Assembly (NCBI GenBank): GCA_003864495.1
Contig: PEDN01001385.1
Coordinates: forward strand, 44,289 to 108,288
Source: Nemopilema nomurai
Lineage: Eukaryota; Cnidaria; Scyphozoa; Rhizostomeae; Rhizostomatidae
Length of the DNA: 64,000 nucleotides
Direction: 5' to 3'
This document shows, in pieces, positions 12,401 to 25,284 of this stretch. The notes beneath the pieces are model-generated. The model was not told the origin of the DNA. It searched no databases and saw only the letters and a program-made list of their open reading frames with translations. The stretch's first letter is position 1; each line of letters opens with the position of its first letter. The position numbers were made by a program, and so were the translations under genes.

Positions 12401-14022
12401 GGAGCTACTAGAGTGAAGCGCGATGTTCTACATGAGCAAGAAGACTGTACTGCTTCGATTCATGTTGTTGTGGTAGCACGTTTCATCAATGGTCTCGCTT
12501 TGATTTTCCCCTGAGTTGCCATGCCATGGAATGTGACAAGGCCTCAACTCCTCCACAGAGTCACTAGATCCGCTGTCCTGTAACGTTGACCTAACCGCCC
12601 AACACAAAACTGTAGCCGGTCCTTATGCAATAACATGTTTTTGGCATGAAAAGAATTTGTTTACGCTTGTCTATCTTATCTGGGGTTTCTGGCATTAACT
12701 AAGTCCGTCTCGTTGCTGGCGGCAATATCACAAAACAATCAAATTTGTAAACATTACTCTTTCGTATTGCAGGCCTTTCATCTTTGGCGACTTTTGTTCG
12801 GCTTTTCCACCCTTCGATTCTATCTTAATGCAATTTAATTTCAGATGTAGCAAAGCATCAAGAAAAAGGCCGACCACACATGTTTCTCCTAGTAAGCTTT
12901 ATATGTTTACTCTTCTTTAAACGTTAATCTCTCTCTCCCATGTAGTTAGGAACACTTCCCTTTTAGATTTTCCCCGTTGATCTGAAACGCTCTGCAGATT
13001 TGCTATTCGGTAGTTAATCGTCAGTATCAACGCTTAATGTCCCACCTTGACTTCCTTTAGAAACTTAATGTATCAAATTGATAGTTTAGACACACAGATA
13101 CCCGACGGCGTTTGAATAACAGACCGGCCAGCTTTTGCCTTATATGGATGCTCTGATATCAAAACAAATAAATAATCTGGATAGAAATGGCTTCGGACTA
13201 ACGATGTATCCAGGTTTGGACAAATCATTGGCAAGACAGACTGCATAAATGGCGCCTACGATATTCCATCTGTTAGAGCCAGTCATAGGAGTGATTCCCT
13301 ATTGTCATACTGAATAATGGAACGTATAAACAATCAGCTGGAGATGAAACTAATGAAAAACATTCATCCTAATTGTATTGTATTTTTCATTACTCGCGCT
13401 GTTATGTTGGGCGAATTTCATCACTTTGGAAACCGTTTGCTATAAGTCGAGCTTCTAAGTTACAAGGTGCCAAATTTTCAAAACATGTCGATTATCTGCT
13501 GAGGAAAAAATTAATTTAAATGTTGAGCAATGTTGAGCTTTTGATTTGTATAAGCTGTATTGTTGTCATGTCATAAATATTTGCAAATCAAAAAAGGATT
13601 TTTTAGAATTTCTAAATTTTTTAATTAATAGTAGAATAACTGTATTTTAGCGATCGAAAGTTTTGATTCAGCAAGTTATTTTGATCACTTTCTGACCACA
13701 ACGTTGGCTTAAGGCATCAAGTTTATGTGTCAGTTTCTCAAACACTTAACAAAGTTTAGCTGTCAGTTTCAGATGAATTTCACAAAGACAAAAACATGCA
13801 ATGTTATCCAGCCCCTTTCTAAGGAAAATATTCAATGTCATATAGGAGTTGAACAAAGGAAGGCATGCTTGGAGTGAAAATTTTAGCAGTTTTTAGTGCA
13901 ATCCATTTTTCATCTCCATCTACCATATCTCTTTCATTTTATGCACAATTTTTATATTTTTTTGTTGAATCTGTCTTGTGGAGAATCTTTCCATTTTCTC
14001 GGAACTATCAATCTTTAGCTAG
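3470..14022. other. Gene-poor AT-rich stretch
   Basis: No exon with a recognisable domain was found on either strand. Open frames are short and overlap on both strands. The longest (5162-5653, - strand, 163 codons) has no family features. A possible polyadenylation signal for the lectin gene (ATTAAA at about 4078) is the only signal noted. Part of this region may be 3' UTR or introns of unrecognised genes. Confidence 0.5.
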
Positions 14023-14256
14023 ATGTTTACCTTGCTGAAACTGTCCAAGGCTCAAATGTCGGATGGGTCTCTCATTGTTGAAGAAGTGGAAAAAGAAATT
14101 ATCAATGATGATGTAATGAAATATCTAAAGCCCGAAATGATTAAGAGGTCACTTTTTGTTAATTTATACTTTATCTCGCTAGTCATATCCTCATTTGTGT
14201 ATAGTGTTTCTGATTGGTATGATTGTTTCTCTGTCTTTTGTAGAAAGCGTGACTAA
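14023..14256 (+). other. Possible short coding exon, function unknown
   Basis: The frame from the ATG at 14023 begins MFTLLKLSKAQMSDG and continues with VEEVEKEIINDDVMKYLKPE, a charged, protein-like composition unlike the surrounding AT-rich noise. A possible donor (aagag|gtcact) follows at about 14147. A good acceptor (tctgtcttttgtag) lies at about 14243, just before KRD and the stop. I do not recognise the sequence. It could be an exon, a decayed gene fragment or chance. Confidence 0.2.
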
Positions 14257-17200
14257 AAGTTATGAATGTAATGGGAGTTATGAAATACTCACGGGAGTTA
14301 TGAATAGGTGTCTAATGTGCTTGGTTAGTGATCTAAAATTAGTGGAAATTATGTAGTATGGCTTTTAGCCTCTCTTAAATGCGTCACATTGGTGTATTAA
14401 ACGAAAGTCTCACCAATGGCCTCTTCAACGCTAGTGAAGGAATAAAGGGGATTGTACTGGTCTCTATAAGAGTAAGTAATTCCTCTCTCTTATCACAGGA
14501 TCCTCCCAATATCACTTGAACTTTGAGAGACTTTCTAAATATCTACATATCTAATTTCTAAATATTTGCTCTTCTCTAAATTTCCAGAAGCTGTCTATTG
14601 AAGATTTCTTTAACTAATATTATGATTGTAGTGAACCTTCTCTCTACTCAAGAAGACATTCACTTTTTATATTCATTTGTCACCAGTATCTTCTCTTTAA
14701 AGTACGTAACAAATGTCAAATAACATTTCTTGATAAACTAACTAATTCTAGTCATTATCATGAGCGAGAGAGCAATGGTACAGATGGTTTACTGCTCGGT
14801 ATCTCAGATTATATTAATTTCTGAAGTTAAAGCTCAAATCATAATACCTACTGATAATGAAGCTTGAAACTACGTGTTTAACTAAATTGGCTGTGTTTTA
14901 TGTTGCCAATTTTCGTTTCATCATTGTACTTGTTGCTGATTTTTCCCTGAATTGGTTGATTTTTTATTGCGCTGTATCGCCTATGAGGGACAAAGATAGA
15001 AAAGTCACAGAGGAAGCAAGCTAACCTTTGCAAGTTAACCTTGTAAGACGGCGCCTTTCATTCCTTAATCTTTGACCCTAATTACATATATTTTCCTTTT
15101 TGTTATAATAACCAGGGAGATAAAGCTGATTTTCGTAATTTGAGTTTGGACATTAACTGTCAATGGTTTTCTATGTATAGTTTAAAGAGGTTTTAATGTG
15201 AGTTGCCGTGAAAAAGCATCACTTTCACAAAACCACCTAGTTTTTTCATCTGTAAGGGATTAAAGCTGCCGCCCTTGCTGTAAGTTATTTTTGTTTGTCT
15301 CGTAACTTTGCCTCGTAAATGTTCACTTGTCTCGAAGCCTTTTTCATATGCACGCGTTTTCTGCATTTTCAGTTTGCTTTGCAATGTCTCGTAATCTTTC
15401 TCGTAATTACGACATTTTACATTTACCAGTCAATGTGTTACTTTGACTTGTTTTTCTAATTGATTTGATTTACTTGCTTTTGAACTGAGACCACGTGGTG
15501 TTTGTATTCTAGAAGCACATGAGATGCTTTTCCCTTGGGACCTTGAAGGGTTTCTAATTGGTGCGGCTCCACTCAACCTCGAGTCTTTCTCCACAAGGAG
15601 CGGGATGCAAGGCCTAAGTGGCCAGCCTATCTTTTACTGCAATTTAACTATGGAATTTTCCAGCATGGTGCTTGACATAGGAACGAATAACCATCGCCAT
15701 AGCAGAAAATAATGAAGACCCAGCTCAAGTTTAAAAGTGCTTCAATCGTCTGCAAATATGATAAATGACTTCCATAATGAGCAATTTCCTGAAAATACAT
15801 GCAGGATCTCGTTGATATGCCGCCGAAAGGTTTGAAAATTATTTTCTTCATATGTTGAAAATATGCTGAAATTCTCCCTGTCTAGCGGTCAGTCTGTTTC
15901 TAATGCAACAGGTTGCACGAAACCTCCTTAAGAACTAAAAAATTCCCGATTGTTTTCATGAACCAGTACTTTCCTGCGGCCACTTGCAAGCTTGATTTCT
16001 GCGACCGCATGGTCTCAGCTTGAATCAACATATAAATGTGATATGCTTTACTTTGACGTTCATTGTTGTTCCTCATACTAGTACAAGTGCACAACATCAG
16101 CACAGCCTAACGTGTGCATAAAAACAATCTCGAGATCATATGTTATCAAGTTAATGGGACGTTATTGGTTTGTGGCTTGAGACCTTTAAACACCGCAATC
16201 TAAAGACCTGGGTCGTTTGTTTAGGAACTGTCGTGGAAGCGCTTTACGACCCGTTCATAATGCAATTTAATTTTGTCTAAGTATTTATATCTTGGCTCGT
16301 GCACTTCAAAACGAATAGTCAAGCAATACCCCCGCACCTCGCAATATTTGTTGCAGCCGCCCGGATTCTATACACAAGGCTCTCATGACTACTCTAGTGT
16401 GCAGTAGGATGTTTGGATAAGACCGTATGGATGTTCACCATTGAAGCTGATGTAACAAACTATAACGCTGTCGGTCACTGACTGGTCAGGAAGAGTGGTT
16501 TTGGAAAATCTAACACCGTTTATGCGTCTGGGATCCCTCAAGAGGTAAGAATTTAATTATTGGGGTTTTCTGATTTTATTTGTTAGATGTCTTTTCGGGA
16601 TGTCTTAAGGGGGATGATAGTAATATGACAATTCGAATTTGCCTTCTCTTAAGCCATTTTATGCTCACGTGTAGCAAGTAAATTCAAAATGCAGGTCTTG
16701 AAAAGACAGGCAAATTGAACAGTGACATAGGGCTTGACCGTTCAAAAAAGTTTCTTCCTTTTCGTTAGATGTGCTGGCGCCTGAAGGAGTTACTTTGTAT
16801 TTGAGGTATTTTTCGTGATTGGCATCGTCTCTGTTCAGTCACTTTGTTTCCAACCAGGGTGGCACATTGTTTTTATTTCCGCGAGGGAAAAGCTACCGCA
16901 ATAAGCAATAAATAAGTTGAAAATATTTCAAACCTTTTGGTAAAGGAGATAAAAAATATCTCTTCTTTCGCCTTCATTCTATTGATCATTCATCCGCATA
17001 ATCGCCTCACCACAGACTTTTGATAATAGCGATCCATGAGATTTATCAAAATTCCTTAGAAAGCTAAAGTGATATTAATTTTTTGTGATGAAATCATTTA
17101 AATACATTTGATCAATGTTTCGGCAGGACAAAGGTTTGAGCCCTCCGACAATCGAAAGATCCAAAAACCTACGATATATCATTGAAAATGCTATCTTTGC

Positions 17201-18040
17201 CCTTTAGCTACAGGCCAACCTCTTACTAAAGACTGTATCAGCCTTGTATCTCTAATTCTAAAGAAGAAGGTTTAAAGAAGTTAAAAATGCTTGGCACTGA
17301 ATCCAGAGAAACAGTCATGATTCAATAAACAGCAGTCTTCGGCAGCCGAGGATTATAAAAATTAGGTCACTATGCGGAAAGGTTCGGTTTGGAAGTCAAT
17401 GCATTTAGCGAAACCCTTTTTAGATAGATGCCTTATTCACCCTTGTGCATATGTTGATTTCAATGAAAAAACTAATCTTTTCTGATAAACAAAGCCTAAA
17501 AGGAAAGAAAACATCCCCCTGCCTCCTTCAAAACAGACTTAAAAATTCTTATAGTTTCCTGTTCAAACTGATTTCTACCGCTTCTAATAAATTAGAAGTA
17601 ATTGATTCTAATTTTTGAACAATGCAGTTGCTTGTGCAATAATGGTATTGTAATCATACACATCGATCATCAGCGAAAAGTTAGTAGTGTTGCTTGCTAA
17701 GACAAACATTCGGCATAAGCATGAAAATCTACGAAAATTGATTGGAACCTCGTGATATTTTTCAGTAGGTTTACTAAAAGAAAAAGAACTAGACTTGTTT
17801 CCGTTTCATGACCTTAATAATTTAGTTGTTTCCTGCTAGATGTATCTTTAGGAAATAACTTCATGATAGTCGTGTCTGCAAATTAGACCAAATTGATGTC
17901 TGGGAAGTGCTCACATTGTGTGTGGTCAGCGCATCCGTGAAAACAAGGTTTCTTCAACGATCTCTTAGTTGTCGTCCTCTAGATATTGTTGACCTAAATG
18001 CACGAAGGCGTGCCTCAAAACTACCCTCCAGGTAGTAACC
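14257..18040. other. No gene recognised
   Basis: AT-rich sequence with only short open frames on both strands and no domain, RNA gene or long repeat that I can identify. Confidence 0.5.
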
Positions 18041-18074
18041 GCTACAGGCTGACGCTACAGGCTGACGCTACAGG
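18041..18074. repeat. 13-bp tandem repeat, 2.6 copies
   Basis: The unit gctacaggctgac is repeated perfectly at 18041 and 18054, with a partial third copy from 18067. Confidence 0.85.
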
Positions 18075-21000
18075 ATCTCGTCAGAATTCACCAACCACAT
18101 TCAATTCCCATACGTTATGTTTTTACGACTGCCTGTACAGTTCAAGGTGTCTGTTTAGAAAGCTTATCTTTACCCTCCTACTCACAAAGTTTGCCTTTAT
18201 TCAATATAATCCAAATCCAGCTTTTACCAGCAGTTTCCGAAAGATATGTAGTTGTGTGTATATGTTAGCACTATGTACAGCCTTTGCTCATTCTGGTTTC
18301 AGACGAAAGCCTTCTGAAGAATATCTTCTTTGAGATGGAATAAAGCGATATAATTTCTTACATTATCAAGGCCTATGCTATCTTTCCCTGAAGCCTAAAA
18401 TGGTCGAGAGAATTTTAAAAAAATAATCTTGTACTTCAAGGCAATAATATCGTGAACACATATTACAAGTGTTCCGTAAATTGTTTCAATAGTTTCGCTT
18501 ATTAAAGAGCAAAAAGTTCTTCTTATTCTTTTCAAATAGCGTCTCACTCCCTTACAAATGATCAAGCACAGTATAAAATAAGCTTCCAGTTCTCCACATT
18601 CATTCACCATAAACCTTGCTGCATATTTTCAGTGATTTTCACGCCTCGAAGCCTGAATAACTCTTTCACTCTCTTTCTGTTTCTAAGCAGTGGTTGATAC
18701 GTAAACTTTAACATGGTGTCACTATTTTAGATTATTTCAGCCATTCTGCGAAACGATGAGATTAATTTAGCTTAGACAGAATGCAATTCGTTGCTCAAAG
18801 TATGAAATTCTAACACTGGAAGCTTTCTTGCATTAATTACTTTTGAAAACCTCGATCTTTTAGATCAAAGGATATCGATCTACACAAAGCCGTTTTCAAA
18901 GGTTATCAATTTGCCTTCATGACAAAATCCTTTCAAATTTATGGGCGTGGCCTTTAATATGCCAAGAAGCACACATAAATATATTAGGCCGAGCATGTTT
19001 GTCTTCGATCGACATTATAAATAAAACGTCATCTAGTTCTGCTCGCATTATAATAACTCAATGTGACTTTACATGCATCTTTATAATTCCACTCCATATT
19101 GGACTTCGTAAATGTTACAGCTTATTTATCTCCTTCATTTATAAGCCCTCATGCTGGAAAGAATTTCAGCCCTCATCATCTATAACTGCCTGCCTTCGTA
19201 AAAATTGCGAATCAAGTAATCTTTTGTCGAAAGGTCGGTGTGTTTGTCCCTCTCTTAGAAGCAGTTCTAATTCAGGAAGAGATGCTGATCACTGAAACAA
19301 TGCGAGTAAAGGTCCTTTAAACCGGTCGCTTATCGCTGATAGATCAGTCGATTGCTTAGCCTTGGAATGTGCTTAATCACTGTTTTTGTCTGCCTTTCCT
19401 AACAACACTCTCATTCATTTGCCTTCTAGAACACTCCCTTCACAAGCCCGTATACTGTTTTGCTTTGGTTATAGCTAGATTTAGGGAAGCCTATTAGGTT
19501 GGATCGTACCAAATTGCTTTACACGTGCCAAGGAAGGTTACTTGCACATAGAGAGGACTTGTTAGGATAAAATGCAATGCAATGCGAAGCGAAAATGAAT
19601 TAAAGACATCCTTTGTTTGCTGGTTATTGCGCTCTTAGTTGTGCTACCCGTTTTGTTACTTACTTGAAGTATAATTAGCCATGGCCTACGGGAGAAAATA
19701 TTATTCGTAGACGATTGATCCACTTTCTGCCATCCATTTTCTATAAATGCAGAGTAATAAAAGCAATTTTTTATTAAGAGAGGTTTCTTAAAGATGATTT
19801 ACGGAAAGTAAAATACCAACAAAGTGTTTACTAAGTCATTATTCATTTTAAGAAGGCTCGTCTCCTTAATATGAAAAATAAGCATAGCAGGACCATCGTG
19901 ATGACTTATCTGCAACTCTGACAATAAAAATATGCTTTTCTTTGTGCTTGAAGTAGTATTCGTGTTATTGGCTGTGAGAGATATTGGATGTAATTCTATG
20001 AAAAAATCAAACCCTGTTTGTCTCTTGTTTAAACTCTCTTTTCTTTCTTCCATTTACCTACCTTTGAAGAATTCAACCGAATAATATCATTCAAACCGAG
20101 GAAAGATTAGAAAGTAAATCAGGCAATCACATTCGTATTTCAATGCAATTGACTCTGGCTGTCTAAAGGGTACAATCATATTGCTTGTATCACGCACCTC
20201 CCTGCATTAACTCCCATTGCAATGACGATATCCACAATATTCTCATCGAACACTTTGACTACTCATGATCTAGCCAATCAGTCGCCGAAGAGTGAGCAGG
20301 CATCAATCACAGTCATGAGAGAGTCATTATGCACAACGGTCATTATAGAGTAAACTCAACATACAACGTTGCATTCTGTCAGCTACGCAATAGAACCTAT
20401 TGATCTTTATCGATTGTTCCTAGTTGCTTGAAACGAGAACAACAAACGTCCTTTGTTAATTGCAGTGAGATGTAAAAAACCCTATTCCGATAAGAATTGA
20501 GCCAAAAAGACAGTGGTCATCAGTGACATTACCATCCATACATGGCATTGTTATCTCTGTCGACTATCATCTTGGATATCAATGTTAGATAGCGTTGTCC
20601 TTTGGCCACGTAATAAAATTTCTTATCGCTGTTACCTTAATTGTTTTGCTGAGAATTTTTTTATTAAAACCACGGGCGCCTAAACATCGTTTGCATATTG
20701 TTTCGTTAAGACAGAATCCACCTTAAGGCCTAGTCCCTAATACGTTTACTCTAGTAATGGTAACATAATTTAGACTTGGACAAACCGGATCAATTAAATT
20801 TGCTAGTATTGAACAATTAAACAGCTTTTCCGCCGCACCATCTTTCTGACTTACGTTAAGCAAAGGACTGCACGATTAATTCGCTACCCTCAGTTCCTAA
20901 GTTCGGTGGATGACAATACAAACATTTGCTTACCGTATTTATTAACAAATCGTTCTTACCTAAACAAGATTTAGTTTAATGAAATTTTATGAATGTTGAT

Positions 21001-24000
21001 ATAACGCAATCATGACGGTTCGATATCTGAACTAAACAAACATAAACCGTTTACCTAAACCCAACAAAGTAGCACAATAGATCTAGATCACCAGAGGCGC
21101 CAACCCTCGATGGATTTCCTCTTCACTTTCAACGCTGTCATGCACGCTCCGATTTGTTTATAAAGATCTGGCTTAAAATAACGCGTAAACTCCTTTAGAC
21201 TATTACACTGTAACATCAGAAATACACGTAAAGGGAATTCGATGTTCCAATGAGATCAATGCTCAATTTGTAGTCACTAAGACACTTTGATCCAAAGTTA
21301 AGACCACATTTAGGATTCAGATAACTTATGAGTGAAAAACTATTGTCTGTCTCTAAACGATTTGTAGAGCCTTCCTTAAGTCCTAGCCAAGAGTACACCG
21401 ATAGGTAGGCGAAGGTCTTCGAGCGATCTTGTGCGACCATCACTTTCTACACCCTGCAATTTTGTTTCTACTTCAAGAATTATTTAAGTTTCCATGTAAC
21501 TTCACAAAGCATTATTGGGTCATTTTTCAAAAGAAATTACTTGCATAAAATTTCAATGTATCATACGATTGGCAGCTTTTTTCTAAAATCGTCTGCATGC
21601 AACTACGAATGATATCCTCACTATCATTGTCAGAGCATCTTCAAGCAATTTTTATGGTAGATAATTTACCTAGATAGGCTTTTGCTTGGCTTCTCATCAG
21701 ATTTTTAAAGGGCTCCGAGCACGAAAGAAGTAGGTATTGAGCAGAACAATCAAGATACTTTGTTTCAAAATAGATCGAAAGAATGCAGAAAAATAGGAAC
21801 TAGCAGGTCAAAGCTAAGTGTTTCCTCATCTCAAACGCCCTTTGGAAGTAATACAGACACCAGGCATAACCATGTCTTGACTTTATAGTCCAGAGATATC
21901 ATAAACCGCTGAAATATCCTTGGTAATTTTCTAAACAGCCTTCTGCATAATCTTGTAAAATCTGTTCTTTGGCTAAATAAGCATAAGCATGATTGGTGAA
22001 ATAGCAAGACATCTGGCAACGTAAAAACATAAAAATTGGTCTAGAAGGCTTTGGTGCAAGAGCCAAGTCATTGTGGTGCATCTTGCAAAATGAACTGCAC
22101 ACAAAACCAAATTAAAGCAAGGAACAGTTGTTCGAAGCCTCAAACCAGCTTCCTTTGGGTGCTTATGTTCTTGTGAAAACGTGACAACCATAATCCAATC
22201 GAAGAGTTATGAATCTGCTGAAAGAGAAATTTAGTAGAACTTTTTAGGGTCACTAATGCACGAGAAAAATGACAGCTTCTGATTGAATTATGATTAAGCC
22301 ACAAGCAAGTCGAATAAGCTGTAAACTGGATAGGTTAACGAATGACCAGTAAATCTTTTGGTTCTACAGCATGGAGGACGCAAAGAAGCATTTATTTGTC
22401 GTTTCTTTATTAAACATTAGAATTTTCATTATAAGTTTAATCTTCTTTATCCGTTTGGATAGAAAATATTTTGCTCCTAATGACTTATAGTCCCACACAC
22501 TACGCAAAGATGTTAATTCACAACCTTGTTTTATTTGACACTGGCAAGTTTTTCAGACATGGTGCGTTTCAGCATTTGCTTAGGAATAAATCTTCATATT
22601 GTTACATAATGTTTTGCAGGAAGCTAGCTGTTGCTAAAATCATGCAACTTTCTCCCGCTTCTCATTTTATGTCGGATTAATATTCATCTAATTTTGAAGT
22701 TGAATATCTAATCCGATAAAGGCTCAAGAGAGTATTTAAAAGATGCTTTAGAGATTTAAGATGTAATATTAAATTGTCTTAAACTGCTTTCGAAATGTTT
22801 TCAACGATTATGCTAGTTCAACTAAAGATGTACCAGTTGTCAATCTTTATGATGCATCAGTTCTGTTAATAGATACGCGTATGAAAGGTTGCACATGTGA
22901 TCTTTGATAAAAAGCCAGCAAACCTCAAAAGTCATTCAAACTATCCTCTACTTTCGACCAAAATCATTCCATTAGAAATCCCATTTAAAAGCAATCTAGT
23001 GGCCTCAGGTCATTTGCTTTATTTCAATACTATAATGGGGATAAAAATGCACAAGTGGATGTTAGGTGAAAAATTTCCTTTCGTTGTGTTCATGAAGAGG
23101 TAGAATCCTGCAGATAAAGGGAAACAGTGGAAATAACTTAGAACTGCTGCTACACAGAGAGTCATATTTGATTACTTTTAATCGTCTGTGCTTTATAATT
23201 GAATCAGCAATTGCGTTTCAATCGACTTTTTTTAATGTGATCGACATGCTTTTAGCAAACTTGCTTCATTCATGTGCCATCTCCAAGGGAATTTCTAGTA
23301 ATATTTTCCTTAACTTTGATTTCTTCGTGTCAAGAATCCTTCGCATAGTCAAACAATTCTGAGCACTATTATTGAGGAGGTGGCGCCTCTCTTTTGTTAT
23401 TGTGGCGGATAAGCTTTTGGTGAGATTCTTCGTCTTGTAAAAGAACATCTTATCTTGTAATAACTTGATTACGGATGTTCCCTGCTAAGGGTTAGCCCTT
23501 ACTAAACAAATCGGCATTTGTACCTAGCTGGCCTGGAGGACCTTAAGCTCGATTCAACAGCCAATCCCATACATGCGTCGAAGATTTATTTTGACGACTT
23601 GCCTTGATATATTACTGTCTGTTTCCTTCAAGAGATTGACTTTGCTTCGTTCGGTAATCAGCCACCACGGAGCAGGTGTCTCGTGAACGTTTAGGAGTGT
23701 GATTTTCAGACACTAAATCTTCTCTTTGGACTAACATAATAATGAAAGGTCCTTGTCTTGGCTACATTCACATTACAGGAGCGTTATCATGAAATTATCA
23801 ATACACTACTTTGTTAAAAATCAGGAAGATCTAATGGGAGACTGCATTTACCCTAGCACCTATTTACACGTCTACATCTATGCCCTCTACAGGCGATCTC
23901 TATGTCGCAATTTTCACTGTGTTACCTTATTCCTTATCAAATTAAGAGCTCATCGTTATTTTTAGTGTGAATATTGAGTTGCATTTGCACCAGGTCAGCA

Positions 24001-24021
24001 TTCTCTGGAGAAAGACGACTT
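18075..24021. other. No gene recognised; probable 3' flank of the GPCR
   Basis: No coding exon is evident. On the - strand, a consensus polyadenylation hexamer (TTTATT on +, 23585-23590) lies about 430 bases beyond the GPCR stop and could end its transcript. The rest is unremarkable AT-rich sequence. Confidence 0.5.
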
Positions 24022-25134
24022 TCAGCGACTAGCTGTTGCCTGTACTGGTTTATTTTCGGTCCCTTTCGAGGGAATTTTTGGGATCATTTTTAAGACCATC
24101 TTTCTCATGTAAATGCGGAACTCCTTTTTAACGAGCAAGTAAATGATCGGATTGCAAAAACTGTTCACAATCGTCAAGCACAGTGCAAGCCTTCTTAGCC
24201 AAGGTATGCCCGTCTTCACGCCAATGGCATAACAGAATCTGTAACCAGATAATGGGAGCCAGAGTACGATGAACAAGGCAACTGCAAGGAGGCATATCAA
24301 AGATGTCTGCTTTAGTTCCTGCTGCTTTGAGACCCTTTTCTTCTTTTTTGCTCGACTCGTGTTGGGTCTTGTGGAATCTTCAGTTGTCCTTTTGGTAACT
24401 CCATGAATAACACAGATTTCTTCTGTGCTAACAATGTATTTGTTACTTGGCATTGAGTTGAAGTTATCTCTAAGATCATTCACTGTATAACTGTGATCAA
24501 CACTTGACTTCTCAAATCTGGTATCAGCTGTGGACGTTGTCGTCTTTGCTCCATAACGTTTGGCGAACCTTCGTATAGCAATGAACAGGATGATGTTGGA
24601 AACAATTAATAGGAGAACACCGACTGTAAAGAAAGCAGAAAAAAACACACTTCTAACCACCAGCTCCTGCCTGCTAGAACCGAAGCAGAAAATCAACGAG
24701 TTTTGTACGATGATCAGGGCCGGGATGATCCAGGTGGCAATGATGAGCCGAGTAATTCTCTTCCGGTAGTAAGCGGAGCCGTAAATGTGGGGCCTCTTAA
24801 TCGCAATAAGCCGATCTGCAGTTAGCAAAACGAGCGACAAGATTGAGACGAAGAGGCTGCTGAACATTGGGATGTTTCCAAGGAGCTTATAGAAAACAGG
24901 TTCCTTTTTCAGCAGCAGAAGTACACCCAGATTATTGCCAAATATGCCGACCAGTGCATCGGCTAGTGACATGGAGCAAAGAATAAGGTTGTGGCTGCTC
25001 TTAAGTAGCTTCTTGCGAAAGTGGACAAACATCGAAAAGACCAAAATGTTGAGTATGAATGTTATAATGTCTGTTGGCACCAAACTCCAGTAGAAGGCTT
25101 GTGACTGTTCCGTTTTGTTCAGAGCGTTCCCCAT
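24022..25134 (-). CDS. Class A (rhodopsin-like) G protein-coupled receptor, orphan
   Basis: An intact seven-helix receptor of 370 residues from the Met at 25134 to the TGA at 24022-24024. Visible landmarks: N-glycosylation site NKT (6-8); TM1 about 16-38 with N29 (LNILV); TM2 with SLADA (D59 = 2.50); TM3 about 88-111 ending TADRLIAIKRP (DRL 107-109 for DRY); W135 in TM4; TM5 about 163-188; a third intracellular loop of about 85 residues (190-275) with a basic patch AKKKKR; TM6 with LWLP (291-294); TM7 with NSFCNPIIY (NPxxY 328-332); and a helix-8 segment KKEFRIYMRK. The usual TM3 cysteine (3.25 is Lys) and the TM5 proline (5.50) are absent. In vertebrates this combination is known from melanocortin, lysophospholipid (EDG) and cannabinoid receptors. 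The ligand is unknown. The frame stays open to an ATG at 25284 (420 residues). I prefer 25134 because a strong acceptor ends 4 bases upstream and the residues before it look unlike a receptor N-terminus. Confidence 0.9.
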   Translation of the reverse strand: MGNALNKTEQSQAFYWSLVPTDIITFILNILVFSMFVHFRKKLLKSSHNLILCSMSLADALVGIFGNNLGVLLLLKKEPVFYKLLGNIPMFSSLFVSILSLVLLTADRLIAIKRPHIYGSAYYRKRITRLIIATWIIPALIIVQNSLIFCFGSSRQELVVRSVFFSAFFTVGVLLLIVSNIILFIAIRRFAKRYGAKTTTSTADTRFEKSSVDHSYTVNDLRDNFNSMPSNKYIVSTEEICVIHGVTKRTTEDSTRPNTSRAKKKKRVSKQQELKQTSLICLLAVALFIVLWLPLSGYRFCYAIGVKTGIPWLRRLALCLTIVNSFCNPIIYLLVKKEFRIYMRKMVLKMIPKIPSKGTENKPVQATASR

Positions 25135-25140
25135 GACTCT
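25135..25140 (-). other. Likely 5' UTR splice acceptor of the GPCR
   Basis: On the - strand the bases before the ATG read cttctgctatcatctgtttcag then agtcATGG. The AG is at 25140-25139. This pyrimidine-rich acceptor implies a 5' UTR exon further up (coordinate > 25140), with the whole coding region on one exon. If it is used, the 50 extra in-frame codons up to 25284 are intronic. Confidence 0.55.
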
Positions 25141-25284
25141 GAAACAGATGATAGCAGAAGTCGCAAATGAACAATGTCGAAAGATTTGGAGGTAACAAAA
25201 CAACCAAATATTCCCAACTAACGAGAGCCGAATATTAATGCGCGGAAATTCTAGATCTAGACTGTCTAACCTCACCGGCTTCAT

